The position numbers and the translations under genes were made by a program. Positions 1 to 5,529 of a stretch of 8,616 bases of DNA are shown here, one piece after another (within the stretch, counting starts at the first letter, position 1; each line of letters starts with the position of its first letter). Source of the stretch: Oscillospiraceae bacterium (GTDB lineage Bacteria > Bacillota > Clostridia > Oscillospirales > UBA644); the NCBI GenBank assembly GCA_015067385.1, contig SVMP01000088.1:1-8616 (forward strand). Reading direction: 5' to 3'. The notes under the pieces are model-generated. The model saw only the letters and a list, made by a program, of their open reading frames with translations, ran no database searches and was not told where the DNA came from.

Positions 1-146
1 AGGTGCTGTTCTTTAATCTGCTCGGAAATATAAGCAATCTCGCGTTCTTTTTCTGCAATATCAAGCTGCATAAAGATCAAGCTGACGGTAGATGCTGCCG
101 CAATAACAAACAGCATTAATTTAATAAGCACGCCTGTTTTCGACAT
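1..146 (-). CDS. divIC: DivIC/FtsL-like septum formation initiator, N-terminal part (gene runs off the left edge)
   Basis: The ATG at 146-144 opens a frame that stays open to the window edge, giving about 48 residues. They read as a short basic cytoplasmic N-terminus (MSKTGVLIK), one hydrophobic segment at about residues 9-26, then a charged helix (AEKEREIAYISEQIKEQ) that looks like the start of a coiled coil. That is the layout of DivIC/FtsL bitopic division proteins, which join FtsB/FtsL-type partners at the septum. Position directly after yabP and yabQ matches the Bacillus order yabP-yabQ-divIC, and this is the strongest evidence because the C-terminal part is missing. A purine-rich stretch (GAGGATGGGGG) precedes the ATG, and a SigA-like promoter lies just upstream, so the gene need not depend on sporulation transcription. 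Another small coiled-coil membrane protein is possible but less likely. Confidence 0.72.
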   Translation of the reverse strand, partial: MSKTGVLIKLMLFVIAAASTVSLIFMQLDIAEKEREIAYISEQIKEQH

Positions 147-177
147 AATCCCCCATCCTCACAACTAAATATATCTT

Positions 178-206
178 ATTATAACATAAAACTCGCATTA
201 TTTCAA
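178..206 (-). promoter_or_regulatory. SigA-like promoter for divIC
   Basis: Reading the minus strand, TTGAAA (206-201) is followed after exactly 17 bp by a perfect TATAAT (183-178). The -35 box is made from the last two sense codons of yabQ (TTG AAA), next to its TAA. The predicted start site falls about 25 nt before the divIC ATG. This would give division gene expression in vegetative cells independent of yabPQ. No experimental support can be seen from sequence. Confidence 0.72.
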
Positions 207-545
207 GCCTTTCCGACATATTTTTCCCAATATTTCTGAACTTTTCTTGACAAGGAACGATATAAGTCGACCAAAAGAGAAAAAGAACAGTATCCACCCT
301 ATCAAAACAGAGGCAAGAATAAAAATTCTTATCTCTCCGTTATTTACCGTAAAAATAAAAATAACGAAAGCAACAGCGGTAAATAAAAAATAAAGCAGAT
401 CAAAAATAAACGAAGCCGCGTCGAATGATGAAAAAATATTTCTGAAAATACGGAATATACAATACACAAAGCAAAGAAAAAAACCGAATACGATAGAATA
501 GAAAAAAAGGAGTTGCTGCGAAAGAATAGTAAAACCCATACACAT
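198..545 (-). CDS. yabQ: Spore cortex biosynthesis protein YabQ
   Basis: The product is a 115-residue, very hydrophobic protein with several predicted membrane helices (about residues 8-32, 43-66 and 73-95) and a basic C-terminal tail (VKKSSEILGKICRKGLK). This fits YabQ, a polytopic membrane protein that in Bacillus is made in the mother cell and is needed for spore cortex formation. The sequence alone is not diagnostic. The assignment rests on topology, size and position between yabP and divIC. The ATG at 545-543 overlaps the yabP stop by one base (TAATG), which suggests translational coupling. A second in-frame ATG lies two codons later (539-537) and could be the true start. The last codons also form the -35 box of the divIC promoter. 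Confidence 0.8.
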   Translation of the reverse strand: MCMGFTILSQQLLFFYSIVFGFFLCFVYCIFRIFRNIFSSFDAASFIFDLLYFLFTAVAFVIFIFTVNNGEIRIFILASVLIGWILFFFSFGRLISFLVKKSSEILGKICRKGLK

Positions 546-826
546 TACCCGAAGAGTTTAGAAACAATGCTTTCGTTTTTTGATCTGCCGGAATTAGAAT
601 ATTCGAGTGAATTTATCCTGCCTTCGATACGCAAGCTTTTATCCGCTGTATCAATATCAAGAGATATTACCTTTAACCCGGAGCCTTTAACGGTAAGTTT
701 ACCGAGATCTGTCCTTGCAACGATTATTGATTCATCGAATTTTTCTACATCAGTAACACCTGTAATATCTACTGAAGCTCTGTCTTTCATAGATACGGAA
801 TGAGGGAAAAGTTGTTCGTTCTGCAT
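545..826 (-). CDS. yabP: Sporulation protein YabP
   Basis: This 93-residue soluble protein has the YabP-family pattern. An early Lys-Asp-Arg and ITGVTDVEKFDES are followed by a run of short beta strands (SIIVARTDLGKLTVKGSGLKV) and a final hydrophobic/charged segment ending near INSLEYS. YabP is a mother-cell sporulation protein found with YabQ. Its biochemical role is not established. The start at 826 follows AGAGG with a short spacer (TAATAT). The gene is preceded by a strong intrinsic terminator whose U-run ends almost at this ribosome site, so upstream transcription must read through, or a promoter must lie within the hairpin. The stop overlaps the yabQ start. Length and context match the family well. 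Confidence 0.85.
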   Translation of the reverse strand: MQNEQLFPHSVSMKDRASVDITGVTDVEKFDESIIVARTDLGKLTVKGSGLKVISLDIDTADKSLRIEGRINSLEYSNSGRSKNESIVSKLFG

Positions 827-837
827 ATATTACCTCT

Positions 838-873
838 AAAAAAAATTACTCTGCATATAAAATATATGCAGAG
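838..873 (-). terminator. Intrinsic terminator between rqcP and yabP
   Basis: The minus strand shows an 11-bp perfect stem (arms 873-863 and 859-849) with a 3-nt loop. After a short GTAA this is followed by eight T residues (about 845-838). The plus strand has only a CTTTTT run (874-879) after the same stem, so it may also work weakly in the other direction. It lies 21 bp after the rqcP stop and would separate the hup-rqcP transcript from yabP-yabQ. Confidence 0.75.
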
Positions 874-887
874 CTTTTTCGGTTTAT
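860..887 (-). promoter_or_regulatory. Possible SigE-type promoter overlapping the terminator hairpin (tentative)
   Basis: On the minus strand an ATA (887-885) lies 16 nt before CATATATT (868-861), which resembles the loose -35 ATA / -10 CATA pattern of mother-cell SigE promoters. The -10 would sit in the first arm of the terminator stem, so transcripts starting about 7 nt later would lack that arm. The match is weak, especially downstream of the -35 ATA. It is listed because yabP otherwise has no visible promoter. Confidence 0.2.
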
Positions 888-894
888 TACTATT

Positions 895-1140
895 TTATTC
901 AGACAATGCACGATACATAGAAGCGGCAGTATCTTTAGATGCATGTTCCGAGAGAGAAAGAACTTCAAATTTAGAGATTTTTCCGCCAAGGGAAAGCTCA
1001 ATAATATCGCCGACCTTAAGTTCGTAAGCCGGTTTAGCGGTTTTACCGTTTACACTTACACGGGAACCTGAACATGCTTCGTTTGCAACAGTACGTCTTT
1101 TAATAAGACGAGAAACCTTTAAAAATTTATCGAGACGCAC
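895..1140 (-). CDS. rqcP: S4-domain RNA-binding protein RqcP (YabO/HslR type)
   Basis: The 81-residue protein starts MRLDKFLKVSRLIKRRTVA, almost the same as Bacillus YabO. It continues through the S4 fold (NGKTAKPAYELKVGDIIEL), with family-typical length. RqcP binds the 50S subunit next to the peptidyl-tRNA and helps RqcH add C-terminal alanine tails to stalled nascent chains during ribosome-associated quality control. The start is GTG at 1140-1138, supported by exact alignment of the N-terminal motif. No good ribosome site is near it: GAGG lies about 17 nt away inside the end of hup. Only 6 nt separate it from the hup stop, so translation is probably coupled. It shares the hup promoter and ends before the terminator at 838-873. 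Confidence 0.92.
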   Translation of the reverse strand: MRLDKFLKVSRLIKRRTVANEACSGSRVSVNGKTAKPAYELKVGDIIELSLGGKISKFEVLSLSEHASKDTAASMYRALSE

Positions 1141-1146
1141 TTTTAA

Positions 1147-1422
1147 TTATTTGATTTCCTCACGAAGAACTTTACCTGCTTTGAACACAGGAACTTTAGT
1201 TGCGGGAATAGCGATCTTCTCATCGGGTTTCTGAGGATTTCTACCTTCTCTTGCAGCTCTTTCACGAACTTCAAAACAACCGAAACCTACGAGCTGAACT
1301 TTATCGCCGGATTTGAGAGCATCGGAAATGCTGTCAATAAAAGCATCGATAACTTTAGTTGTTTCTTTCTTTGAAAGGCCTACTTTTTCAGCAACCTCAG
1401 CAATAATTACGTTTTTATTCAT
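1147..1422 (-). CDS. hup: HU family DNA-binding protein
   Basis: This 91-residue protein has full HU architecture. An alpha-helical dimerisation region at residues 1-45 (MNKNVIIAEVAEKVGLSKKE) is followed by the conserved core GFGCFEVRERAAREGRNPQ. The beta-arm region comes next (IAIPATKVPVFKAGKVLREEIK), with the DNA-intercalating Pro in NPQKPDEKIAIPA. HU bends and compacts nucleoid DNA. The start at 1422 is preceded by GGAGGT with a 5-nt spacer, a very strong ribosome site that suits an abundant protein. It has its own SigA-like promoter (1466-1494). Placement next to rqcP and yabP is usual in clostridia, where mazG normally precedes hup; here mazG is missing. Confidence 0.96.
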   Translation of the reverse strand: MNKNVIIAEVAEKVGLSKKETTKVIDAFIDSISDALKSGDKVQLVGFGCFEVRERAAREGRNPQKPDEKIAIPATKVPVFKAGKVLREEIK

Positions 1423-1465
1423 TTTGTACCTCCGAAAATGTATATCTATATTTTTACTGATTTCT

Positions 1466-1494
1466 ATTTTACACTATTTTTCTGTATTTTTCAA
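1466..1494 (-). promoter_or_regulatory. SigA-like promoter for hup-rqcP
   Basis: On the minus strand TTGAAA (1494-1489) and TAAAAT (1471-1466) are separated by exactly 17 bp. The -35 box overlaps the TGA stop of the upstream flippase gene. The leader of about 35-40 nt ends in a strong GGAGGT ribosome site. No terminator separates the flippase from hup, so hup may also receive read-through. Confidence 0.7.
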
Positions 1495-3074
1495 GCATTT
1501 TTTCGCTTTTTCGATAAAAAAGATCGAATTTCATTAAAACTAACCAATTTGACGATAATCAAAAATACGAAATATACTAATATTGCACATATGATCGCGG
1601 GGAAAAGTGCGATTTTTTGCGGTAATATCAGGTCAAATACAAACATAAATCCCTTTGCGGCAACCCAACATACCGCACCCGCAACCAAAGGTTTAACAAA
1701 AACATCGATCCATTTGGGAAGGAAACCGAGATTCTTGTAAACAAAAATAATATTCATTATAAGCATAACGGGATATGCGATATTTGTTGCTATGGGAGCT
1801 CCGTTAACATTCACAGCAGGCACGCTGACAAGAATAAGGGTGCTTAACGTCTTTATTCCTGCACCGACAGCGACCGAAATAACGGGAAGATATGATTTTC
1901 CTACTGATTGAAGGATAGCCGAAGTAATGTTTGTTAAACCGACGGCAATAAGTGCAAAAGAGATGAGTTGAAGAAGCGGTGTTGCAGCCTGAACACCCGC
2001 AGGATCGGCAGGGAAGAAAAGATTCAGAACGGGTTCAGATACCGCATTAAGACCAAACGCACTGCCGAATGCAAGAATCGACGAATACTTAAGTGCTTCA
2101 CCTGCAGTCTTTTCTATTTGCAACTTATCTTTTTTAGCGTATGCAGCAGAAATTGCGGGAATAAGACTTATACCGATGGCGGTAATGAGGAATGACGGTA
2201 AATTAAAAATAGTCAAAGCCATATTACCGTAAGAACCCCAAAGCAGCTTCGCATGTTCAACATCAAGATACGTTTTAAGCCTGTTCATTACCACGAACGC
2301 ATCAACAAGACTCATAAGGTTAGCGGTAACGGAACTGATTATAAGAGGGAACGATATTATCAGAAAATCTTTTGTTAATTTCTTGGTAGGAGTTTGCGTG
2401 TCATTCAAAAAACCGCTTATTGAAATACGGTAATTTTTACTTCTGAAGACATAACGGCAAACCATAAATATCATTGCGGCAAATGTACTTACGGAAACAC
2501 CGAGAACAGCCCCGCCGACAACGATCTCTGAAGGATAGCCGAGATTATGAAGAATAAGCGCAATACCGTAACCTGCAAGAAGCTTTACAATAGCCTCGAT
2601 AAGATTGGATAACGCGGTAGGCGTCATATTTCTGTATCCCTGAAAGAATCCTTTAAAAACGGATACGACAGAAATACAAATTATTGCGGGCATAATTGCC
2701 GCCACAGACCAATATGCTTCACGGCTGTTCATACCCTCTGCGAGAGGCATGGCAAAGATAAAACCGAGGACGGCAAGGACTGTGCCGAGCGTAACAAAGA
2801 TAACGGAAGCTATCTTCATTATTTTCGATATATCTTTATATCTTTCAAGAGCAAGTGAGCTCGATACCATTGTCGCTATACCGGTAGGCAATCCTGAGGT
2901 AGCAATCGATAAAAGAAAAACGTAAATACTGTATGCCGATGAAAAATAACTCATCGCAGCAGCGCCTACAAGGTTGGTCAAGGGTATCTTGAATATTGCA
3001 CCTACAAGCTTAACAAGAAATCCCGATACAGAAAGGATAAGTGCTCCATAGGCTACACTTTGTTTTTTTGACAT
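1491..3074 (-). CDS. MOP-superfamily flippase, YabM/SpoVB/MurJ-like
   Basis: The product is a 527-residue polytopic protein with about 14 hydrophobic segments. It starts with the family signature KKQSVAYGALILSVSGFLVKLVGAIFK-type helix, in which a conserved Lys/Arg-rich opening leads into helix 1, and continues with FKIPLTNLVG. Later conserved stretches include GFFQGYRNMTPTALSNLIEA near residue 145 and LQSVGKSYLPV near 390. This is the polysaccharide-biosynthesis/SpoVB branch of the MOP flippases, which move lipid-linked glycan precursors across the membrane. Position two genes before rqcP matches Bacillus yabM, close to spoVT. Sequence alone cannot separate a sporulation-specific SpoVB-like role from a vegetative MurJ-like one. 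The ATG at 3074 has only a poor ribosome site (GAAGA inside the previous gene). It lies 6 nt after the zinc-ribbon stop, so coupling is likely. Confidence 0.88.
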   Translation of the reverse strand: MSKKQSVAYGALILSVSGFLVKLVGAIFKIPLTNLVGAAAMSYFSSAYSIYVFLLSIATSGLPTGIATMVSSSLALERYKDISKIMKIASVIFVTLGTVLAVLGFIFAMPLAEGMNSREAYWSVAAIMPAIICISVVSVFKGFFQGYRNMTPTALSNLIEAIVKLLAGYGIALILHNLGYPSEIVVGGAVLGVSVSTFAAMIFMVCRYVFRSKNYRISISGFLNDTQTPTKKLTKDFLIISFPLIISSVTANLMSLVDAFVVMNRLKTYLDVEHAKLLWGSYGNMALTIFNLPSFLITAIGISLIPAISAAYAKKDKLQIEKTAGEALKYSSILAFGSAFGLNAVSEPVLNLFFPADPAGVQAATPLLQLISFALIAVGLTNITSAILQSVGKSYLPVISVAVGAGIKTLSTLILVSVPAVNVNGAPIATNIAYPVMLIMNIIFVYKNLGFLPKWIDVFVKPLVAGAVCWVAAKGFMFVFDLILPQKIALFPAIICAILVYFVFLIIVKLVSFNEIRSFLSKKRKNA

Positions 3075-3080
3075 CTGAAA

Positions 3081-3452
3081 TTAATCTTCTTTCAGAGAAG
3101 CAGCGCATTCGGAGCAGAATTTTGCTTTTTCGGGACAAAGGTTTCCGCATTGGGGACATACCTTGGCACCTTTGATCTCGCAGAGTTCACGCATAAGAAG
3201 TTTGATGCGATAATTGGCTCTGTCTATATCTGATTCGAGGATCTTCATACGGGAATCAGCTTTGATCTCACCCGATTTGATAAGTTCATAAGCAATCTTG
3301 CCGAGTTCTATGTAACGGTTTCTTGCCTGAAGCTTGCTGTCCTGGATCTTGTACTGGATCTTTGTTCTTTCTATCATTTCAAGACTTTTTTGGCATGCAA
3401 TATCTGTAATATCTCTGCCTTTATTAATGATTTCTTCTGCTTTTACATTCAC
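3081..3452 (-). CDS. Small helical protein with a C-terminal zinc ribbon
   Basis: The 123-residue protein is mostly charged helix (about residues 1-92, rich in Lys/Glu/Arg and likely coiled-coil). It ends in a zinc-ribbon: C99-x2-C102 (CPQC), ten residues, then C113-x2-C116 (CSEC), with one extra Cys at 106. This resembles the many clostridial zinc-ribbon proteins of unknown role. Zinc binding is a firm inference from the Cys spacing, but the function is not known. The start is GTG at 3452-3450, chosen because AAAGGAG lies 9 nt upstream and a good promoter lies at 3490-3518. It is 6 nt from the flippase gene and heads the same transcript, in the place where spoVT often sits. There is no signal peptide or membrane segment. 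Confidence 0.8.
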   Translation of the reverse strand: MNVKAEEIINKGRDITDIACQKSLEMIERTKIQYKIQDSKLQARNRYIELGKIAYELIKSGEIKADSRMKILESDIDRANYRIKLLMRELCEIKGAKVCPQCGNLCPEKAKFCSECAASLKED

Positions 3453-3489
3453 GGTAAAAGACTCCTTTCATAAAGCTGTAATTATTGAT

Positions 3490-3518
3490 ATTATAACATT
3501 ATTCCCTCTAAATAGCAA
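3490..3518 (-). promoter_or_regulatory. SigA-like promoter for the zinc-ribbon/flippase unit
   Basis: On the minus strand TTGCTA (3518-3513) and a perfect TATAAT (3495-3490) are 17 bp apart. The predicted start lies about 30 nt from the GTG start and just before AAAGGAG. It lies downstream of the terminator at 3547-3578, so this unit does not need transcription from the small RNA promoter. Confidence 0.7.
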
Positions 3519-3546
3519 TACTTTCTTTGTAAATTTTTTTGTAAAT

Positions 3547-3578
3547 AAAAAAAATACGGATCGGCATAACCGATCCGT
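3547..3578 (-). terminator. Strong intrinsic terminator of the small RNA
   Basis: On the minus strand a 9-bp perfect GC-rich stem (arms 3578-3570 and 3564-3556) with the loop TTATG is followed by one A and then eight T residues (3554-3547). No minus-strand protein gene lies upstream of it within the intergenic region, so it most likely ends the RNA starting near 3657. Confidence 0.85.
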
Positions 3579-3657
3579 GGGACGAACAGGTTATCAAACA
3601 GATAAGATAAACTTTCGGCGTCCAAATTTTCGGGGTCAATGAAGGGAGTAAAACAAT
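3547..3657 (-). ncRNA. Predicted structured small RNA, about 110 nt, no known family recognised
   Basis: A good promoter (3664-3692) and a strong terminator (3547-3578) frame this stretch, with no credible reading frame inside. The transcript can fold into an open pyrimidine-rich 5' segment containing ACUCCCUU, then a closed domain. In that domain GGACG (3623-3619) pairs with CGUCC (3584-3580) around an inner UUAUC-UGUUU-GAUAA hairpin. The terminator stem comes last. It does not match the tmRNA, SRP RNA, 6S or RNase P patterns I know. The zinc-ribbon gene downstream has its own promoter, so a free-standing RNA is more likely than a riboswitch leader, but an attenuator is not excluded. A trans-acting role through the exposed CUCCCUU, which is complementary to ribosome-binding sites, is speculation. 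Confidence 0.55.
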
Positions 3658-3663
3658 AAAATG

Positions 3664-3692
3664 ATTATACTCTATTTTCCAATAAAAGTAAA
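3664..3692 (-). promoter_or_regulatory. Promoter of the predicted small RNA
   Basis: On the minus strand TTTACT (3692-3687, 4 of 6 consensus bases) lies 17 bp before a perfect TATAAT (3669-3664). The predicted start is an A near 3657. It points away from the DUF1015 gene. Confidence 0.62.
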
Positions 3693-3728
3693 GGGGTTTT
3701 GTGCCATATTCGTTCGACAAAGTTCATC

Positions 3729-3738
3729 GTGACGTCAC
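3729..3738. promoter_or_regulatory. Perfect 10-bp palindrome, possible operator
   Basis: GTGACGTCAC is a perfect inverted repeat in the AT-rich divergent region. It sits close to where the -35 box of the plus-strand candidate promoter (-10 at 3760-3765) should be, and about 37 bp upstream of the -35 box of the minus-strand RNA promoter. It could bind a dimeric regulator. A single short palindrome can occur by chance, and no second copy was seen in the window. Confidence 0.3.
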
Positions 3739-3759
3739 ATATAAAGAAGAAAAAAAATG

Positions 3760-3765
3760 TATAAT
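3760..3765 (+). promoter_or_regulatory. Candidate -10 box for the DUF1015 transcript
   Basis: A perfect TATAAT occurs 68 bp before the gene start. There is no good -35 box at 16-18 bp. The closest is GTCACA (3734-3739), at a spacing of 20 bp, and it overlaps the palindrome. A second TATAAT at 3789-3794 also lacks a -35 box. If the first is real, activation by a bound protein is plausible. Confidence 0.35.
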
Positions 3766-3833
3766 AAGAAATGATATACCATAAATTATATAATTTAAGG
3801 AAGCTTTACAGATAAAGCTATGGTGAAAGATAA

Positions 3834-5102
3834 ATGACCGCACCTTTTTTCCCCGCAAATATACTCATACCTAAGGAAGGTTTTGAAAAATGGAGTGTTA
3901 TCGCATGCGACCAGTATACGTCCGATTCAAAATACTGGAAAGACGTTGAAAACACAGTAGCAGACGCCCCCTCCTCTCTCAGAATCACCTTACCCGAAAT
4001 ATTCCTTGAAGACAATGATGTTTCGGAGCGTGTTGAAAAGATAAACGAAACAATGAAAAAATATCTTTCAGACGGTATTTTTGAAGAGCTGAAAAATACT
4101 TTTATCTATGTTGAACGTACCCTCCGTTCCGACACAATAAGAAAAGGAATAATCGGAGTCATCGATCTTGAAGCTTACGATTTTTCCACCGATTCAACAG
4201 CGCTTGTAAGAGCGACCGAAAGAACTGTAACGGAAAGAATTCCGCCCAGAGTCAAGATCAGACAAAATGCGCCGCTTGAACTTCCGCACATAATGGTTCT
4301 TTTTGATGACCCGGGAGACAGCATATTCTCATCATTGGCAAAGTTTAAGCCGACAATGAAAAAGGTATATGACTTTAAGCTTATGAAAAACAGCGGTTAT
4401 ATATCCGGTTGGAAAGCAGACGGTGCGGCTGCGGAAGACATAAAAAAAGGTTTTGACGACTTACTCAAAAGAAGCACTGATCATGCATCGGGGAAAGCAC
4501 CTCTTTTATTTGCAGTCGGAGACGGAAACCACTCTCTTGCCACGGCAAAAACGTGCTGGGAAGCAATAAAAAAAGATCTGACAGAAGAACAGAGAGCAAC
4601 CCATCCTGCACGTTTTGCGCTTGCAGAAGCAGTTAATATACACGATTCTTCTCTCGATTTTGAGCCTATACATAGAGTTTTATTCAACACAAACACAGAA
4701 ATATTCAGAGAAGAGCTTCTTAATTATTTTAAAGGAAGAATCAATGAAGATCTTTGTGAAGTTAACGACTTCAATGATTTTGTAACTGTTTCGACCGATT
4801 ATGAGCACGTATATGAGCTTACTGAAAAGAAAACAAATCTTACAATCGGAGATGTACAGGAATTTCTTGATTACTATATCAAAGAAGTAGATACGGGCGC
4901 AAAAATCGACTATATTCACGGAGACGGTACGGCAATAGAGCTTGGCAGAAAAGAGAACAATGTTGCGATCCTTATGCCGTCAATTTCCAAAAGCGATCTT
5001 TTCGATATGGTAATGCTCGCAGGCGTGTTGCCGAGAAAAACGTTCTCAATGGGCGAAGCAGACGACAAAAGATTTTATCTTGAAGCAAAACAAATCATAT
5101 AA
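3834..5102 (+). CDS. DUF1015 family protein
   Basis: The 422-residue protein matches DUF1015 (COG4198) over its full length. It opens with ANILIPKEGFEKWSVIACDQYTSDSKYW and has an ERTLRS segment near residue 94. An arginine-rich RATERTVTERIPPRVKIRQNAPLELPH region lies near 122-152, and the family's VGDGNHSLATAK motif, with D230 and H233, at 228-239. It is predicted cytoplasmic, with no signal peptide. The molecular function is not settled. From memory, homologues in clostridia are often encoded beside serA/serC, which hints at serine or phosphoserine metabolism, but no such gene is present here. The ATG at 3834 has a weak ribosome site (GGTGAAAG) and is overlapped by the stop of a 5-codon frame starting at 3820. 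The mscL start lies 29 nt after its stop, so co-transcription is likely. Confidence 0.85.
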   Translation: MTAPFFPANILIPKEGFEKWSVIACDQYTSDSKYWKDVENTVADAPSSLRITLPEIFLEDNDVSERVEKINETMKKYLSDGIFEELKNTFIYVERTLRSDTIRKGIIGVIDLEAYDFSTDSTALVRATERTVTERIPPRVKIRQNAPLELPHIMVLFDDPGDSIFSSLAKFKPTMKKVYDFKLMKNSGYISGWKADGAAAEDIKKGFDDLLKRSTDHASGKAPLLFAVGDGNHSLATAKTCWEAIKKDLTEEQRATHPARFALAEAVNIHDSSLDFEPIHRVLFNTNTEIFREELLNYFKGRINEDLCEVNDFNDFVTVSTDYEHVYELTEKKTNLTIGDVQEFLDYYIKEVDTGAKIDYIHGDGTAIELGRKENNVAILMPSISKSDLFDMVMLAGVLPRKTFSMGEADDKRFYLEAKQII

Positions 5103-5118
5103 ATTATTAATCAGAAAT

Positions 5119-5122
5119 GGAG
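5119..5122 (+). promoter_or_regulatory. Ribosome binding site that decides the mscL start
   Basis: GGAG lies 9 nt before the ATG at 5132. An in-frame ATG at 5117 overlaps this GGAG and has no purine-rich site of its own. The downstream ATG is therefore the better start. Confidence 0.6.
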
Positions 5123-5131
5123 AAAACTAAA

Positions 5132-5497
5132 ATGAAAAAGTTTTTTGGTGAATTCAAAGAGTTTATTGCGAAAGGCAACGTCATGGACCTTGCAATAGGT
5201 ATGGTAATCGGCAGTACGTTTACAAAGATCGTAAACAGTATGGTTAACGATATACTCATGCCCCTTGTAAGTCTCCTCACAGGCAAAACAAACTTTGCAA
5301 ACATGTTTATTGCTCTTGACGGTAACGATTACATGACACTTGCAGAAGCACAGGAAGCAGGTGCTACCGTTATTGCATACGGTAACCTTATCGAACTTAT
5401 TATCAACTTCATTCTTACTGCACTTTTCCTTTTCATTATTGTTAAAGCTCTCAACAAACTTCGTTCCATGAAAGAAAAGGAAGAAGAAGCTAAATAA
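5132..5497 (+). CDS. mscL: Large-conductance mechanosensitive channel MscL
   Basis: From the ATG at 5132 the protein is 121 residues. It begins MKKFFGEFKEFIAKGNVMDL, the usual MscL N-terminal amphipathic helix followed by the pore-lining first membrane helix (AIGMVIGSTFTKIVNSMVND, then ILMPL). A periplasmic loop runs over about residues 50-80. The second helix (LIELIINFILTALFLFIIVK) and an acidic/basic cytoplasmic tail (KEKEEEAK) follow. MscL opens under membrane tension to release solutes during osmotic downshock. The family length is about 120-150, so it looks complete. An in-frame upstream ATG at 5117 would add five residues (MEKTK), but the ribosome site favours 5132. It sits between DUF1015 and a fucosidase with short gaps. 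No link of function to these is obvious. Confidence 0.95.
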   Translation: MKKFFGEFKEFIAKGNVMDLAIGMVIGSTFTKIVNSMVNDILMPLVSLLTGKTNFANMFIALDGNDYMTLAEAQEAGATVIAYGNLIELIINFILTALFLFIIVKALNKLRSMKEKEEEAK

Positions 5498-5500
5498 TAA

Positions 5501-5515
5501 ACCGAGCTATTCGGT
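5501..5515 (+). other. Short hairpin between mscL and the fucosidase gene
   Basis: ACCGA and TCGGT form a 5-bp stem around GCTAT in the 32-bp gap. It is not followed by a T-run, so it is not a convincing terminator. It could be a processing or mRNA-stability element, or chance. Confidence 0.3.
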
Positions 5516-5529
5516 ATGGAGCAAAAGTT

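Noticed and set aside
513..803. 96-codon plus-strand frame over yabQ and yabP
   Set aside because: It is antisense to a conserved sporulation pair whose starts and stops overlap neatly, and it has no ribosome site.
3547..3657. Riboswitch or attenuator leader for the zinc-ribbon gene
   Set aside because: No known riboswitch signature was recognised, no antiterminator pairing was seen, and an independent promoter follows the terminator. It is kept only as a second possibility.
3508..3720. 70-codon minus-strand frame in the intergenic region
   Set aside because: It starts upstream of the -35 and -10 boxes of the small RNA promoter, runs through the terminator stem and has no ribosome site. The RNA gene explains this stretch better.
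5501..5515. Terminator between mscL and the fucosidase
   Set aside because: The stem is only 5 bp, there is no T-run after it, and it almost abuts the ribosome site of the next gene.
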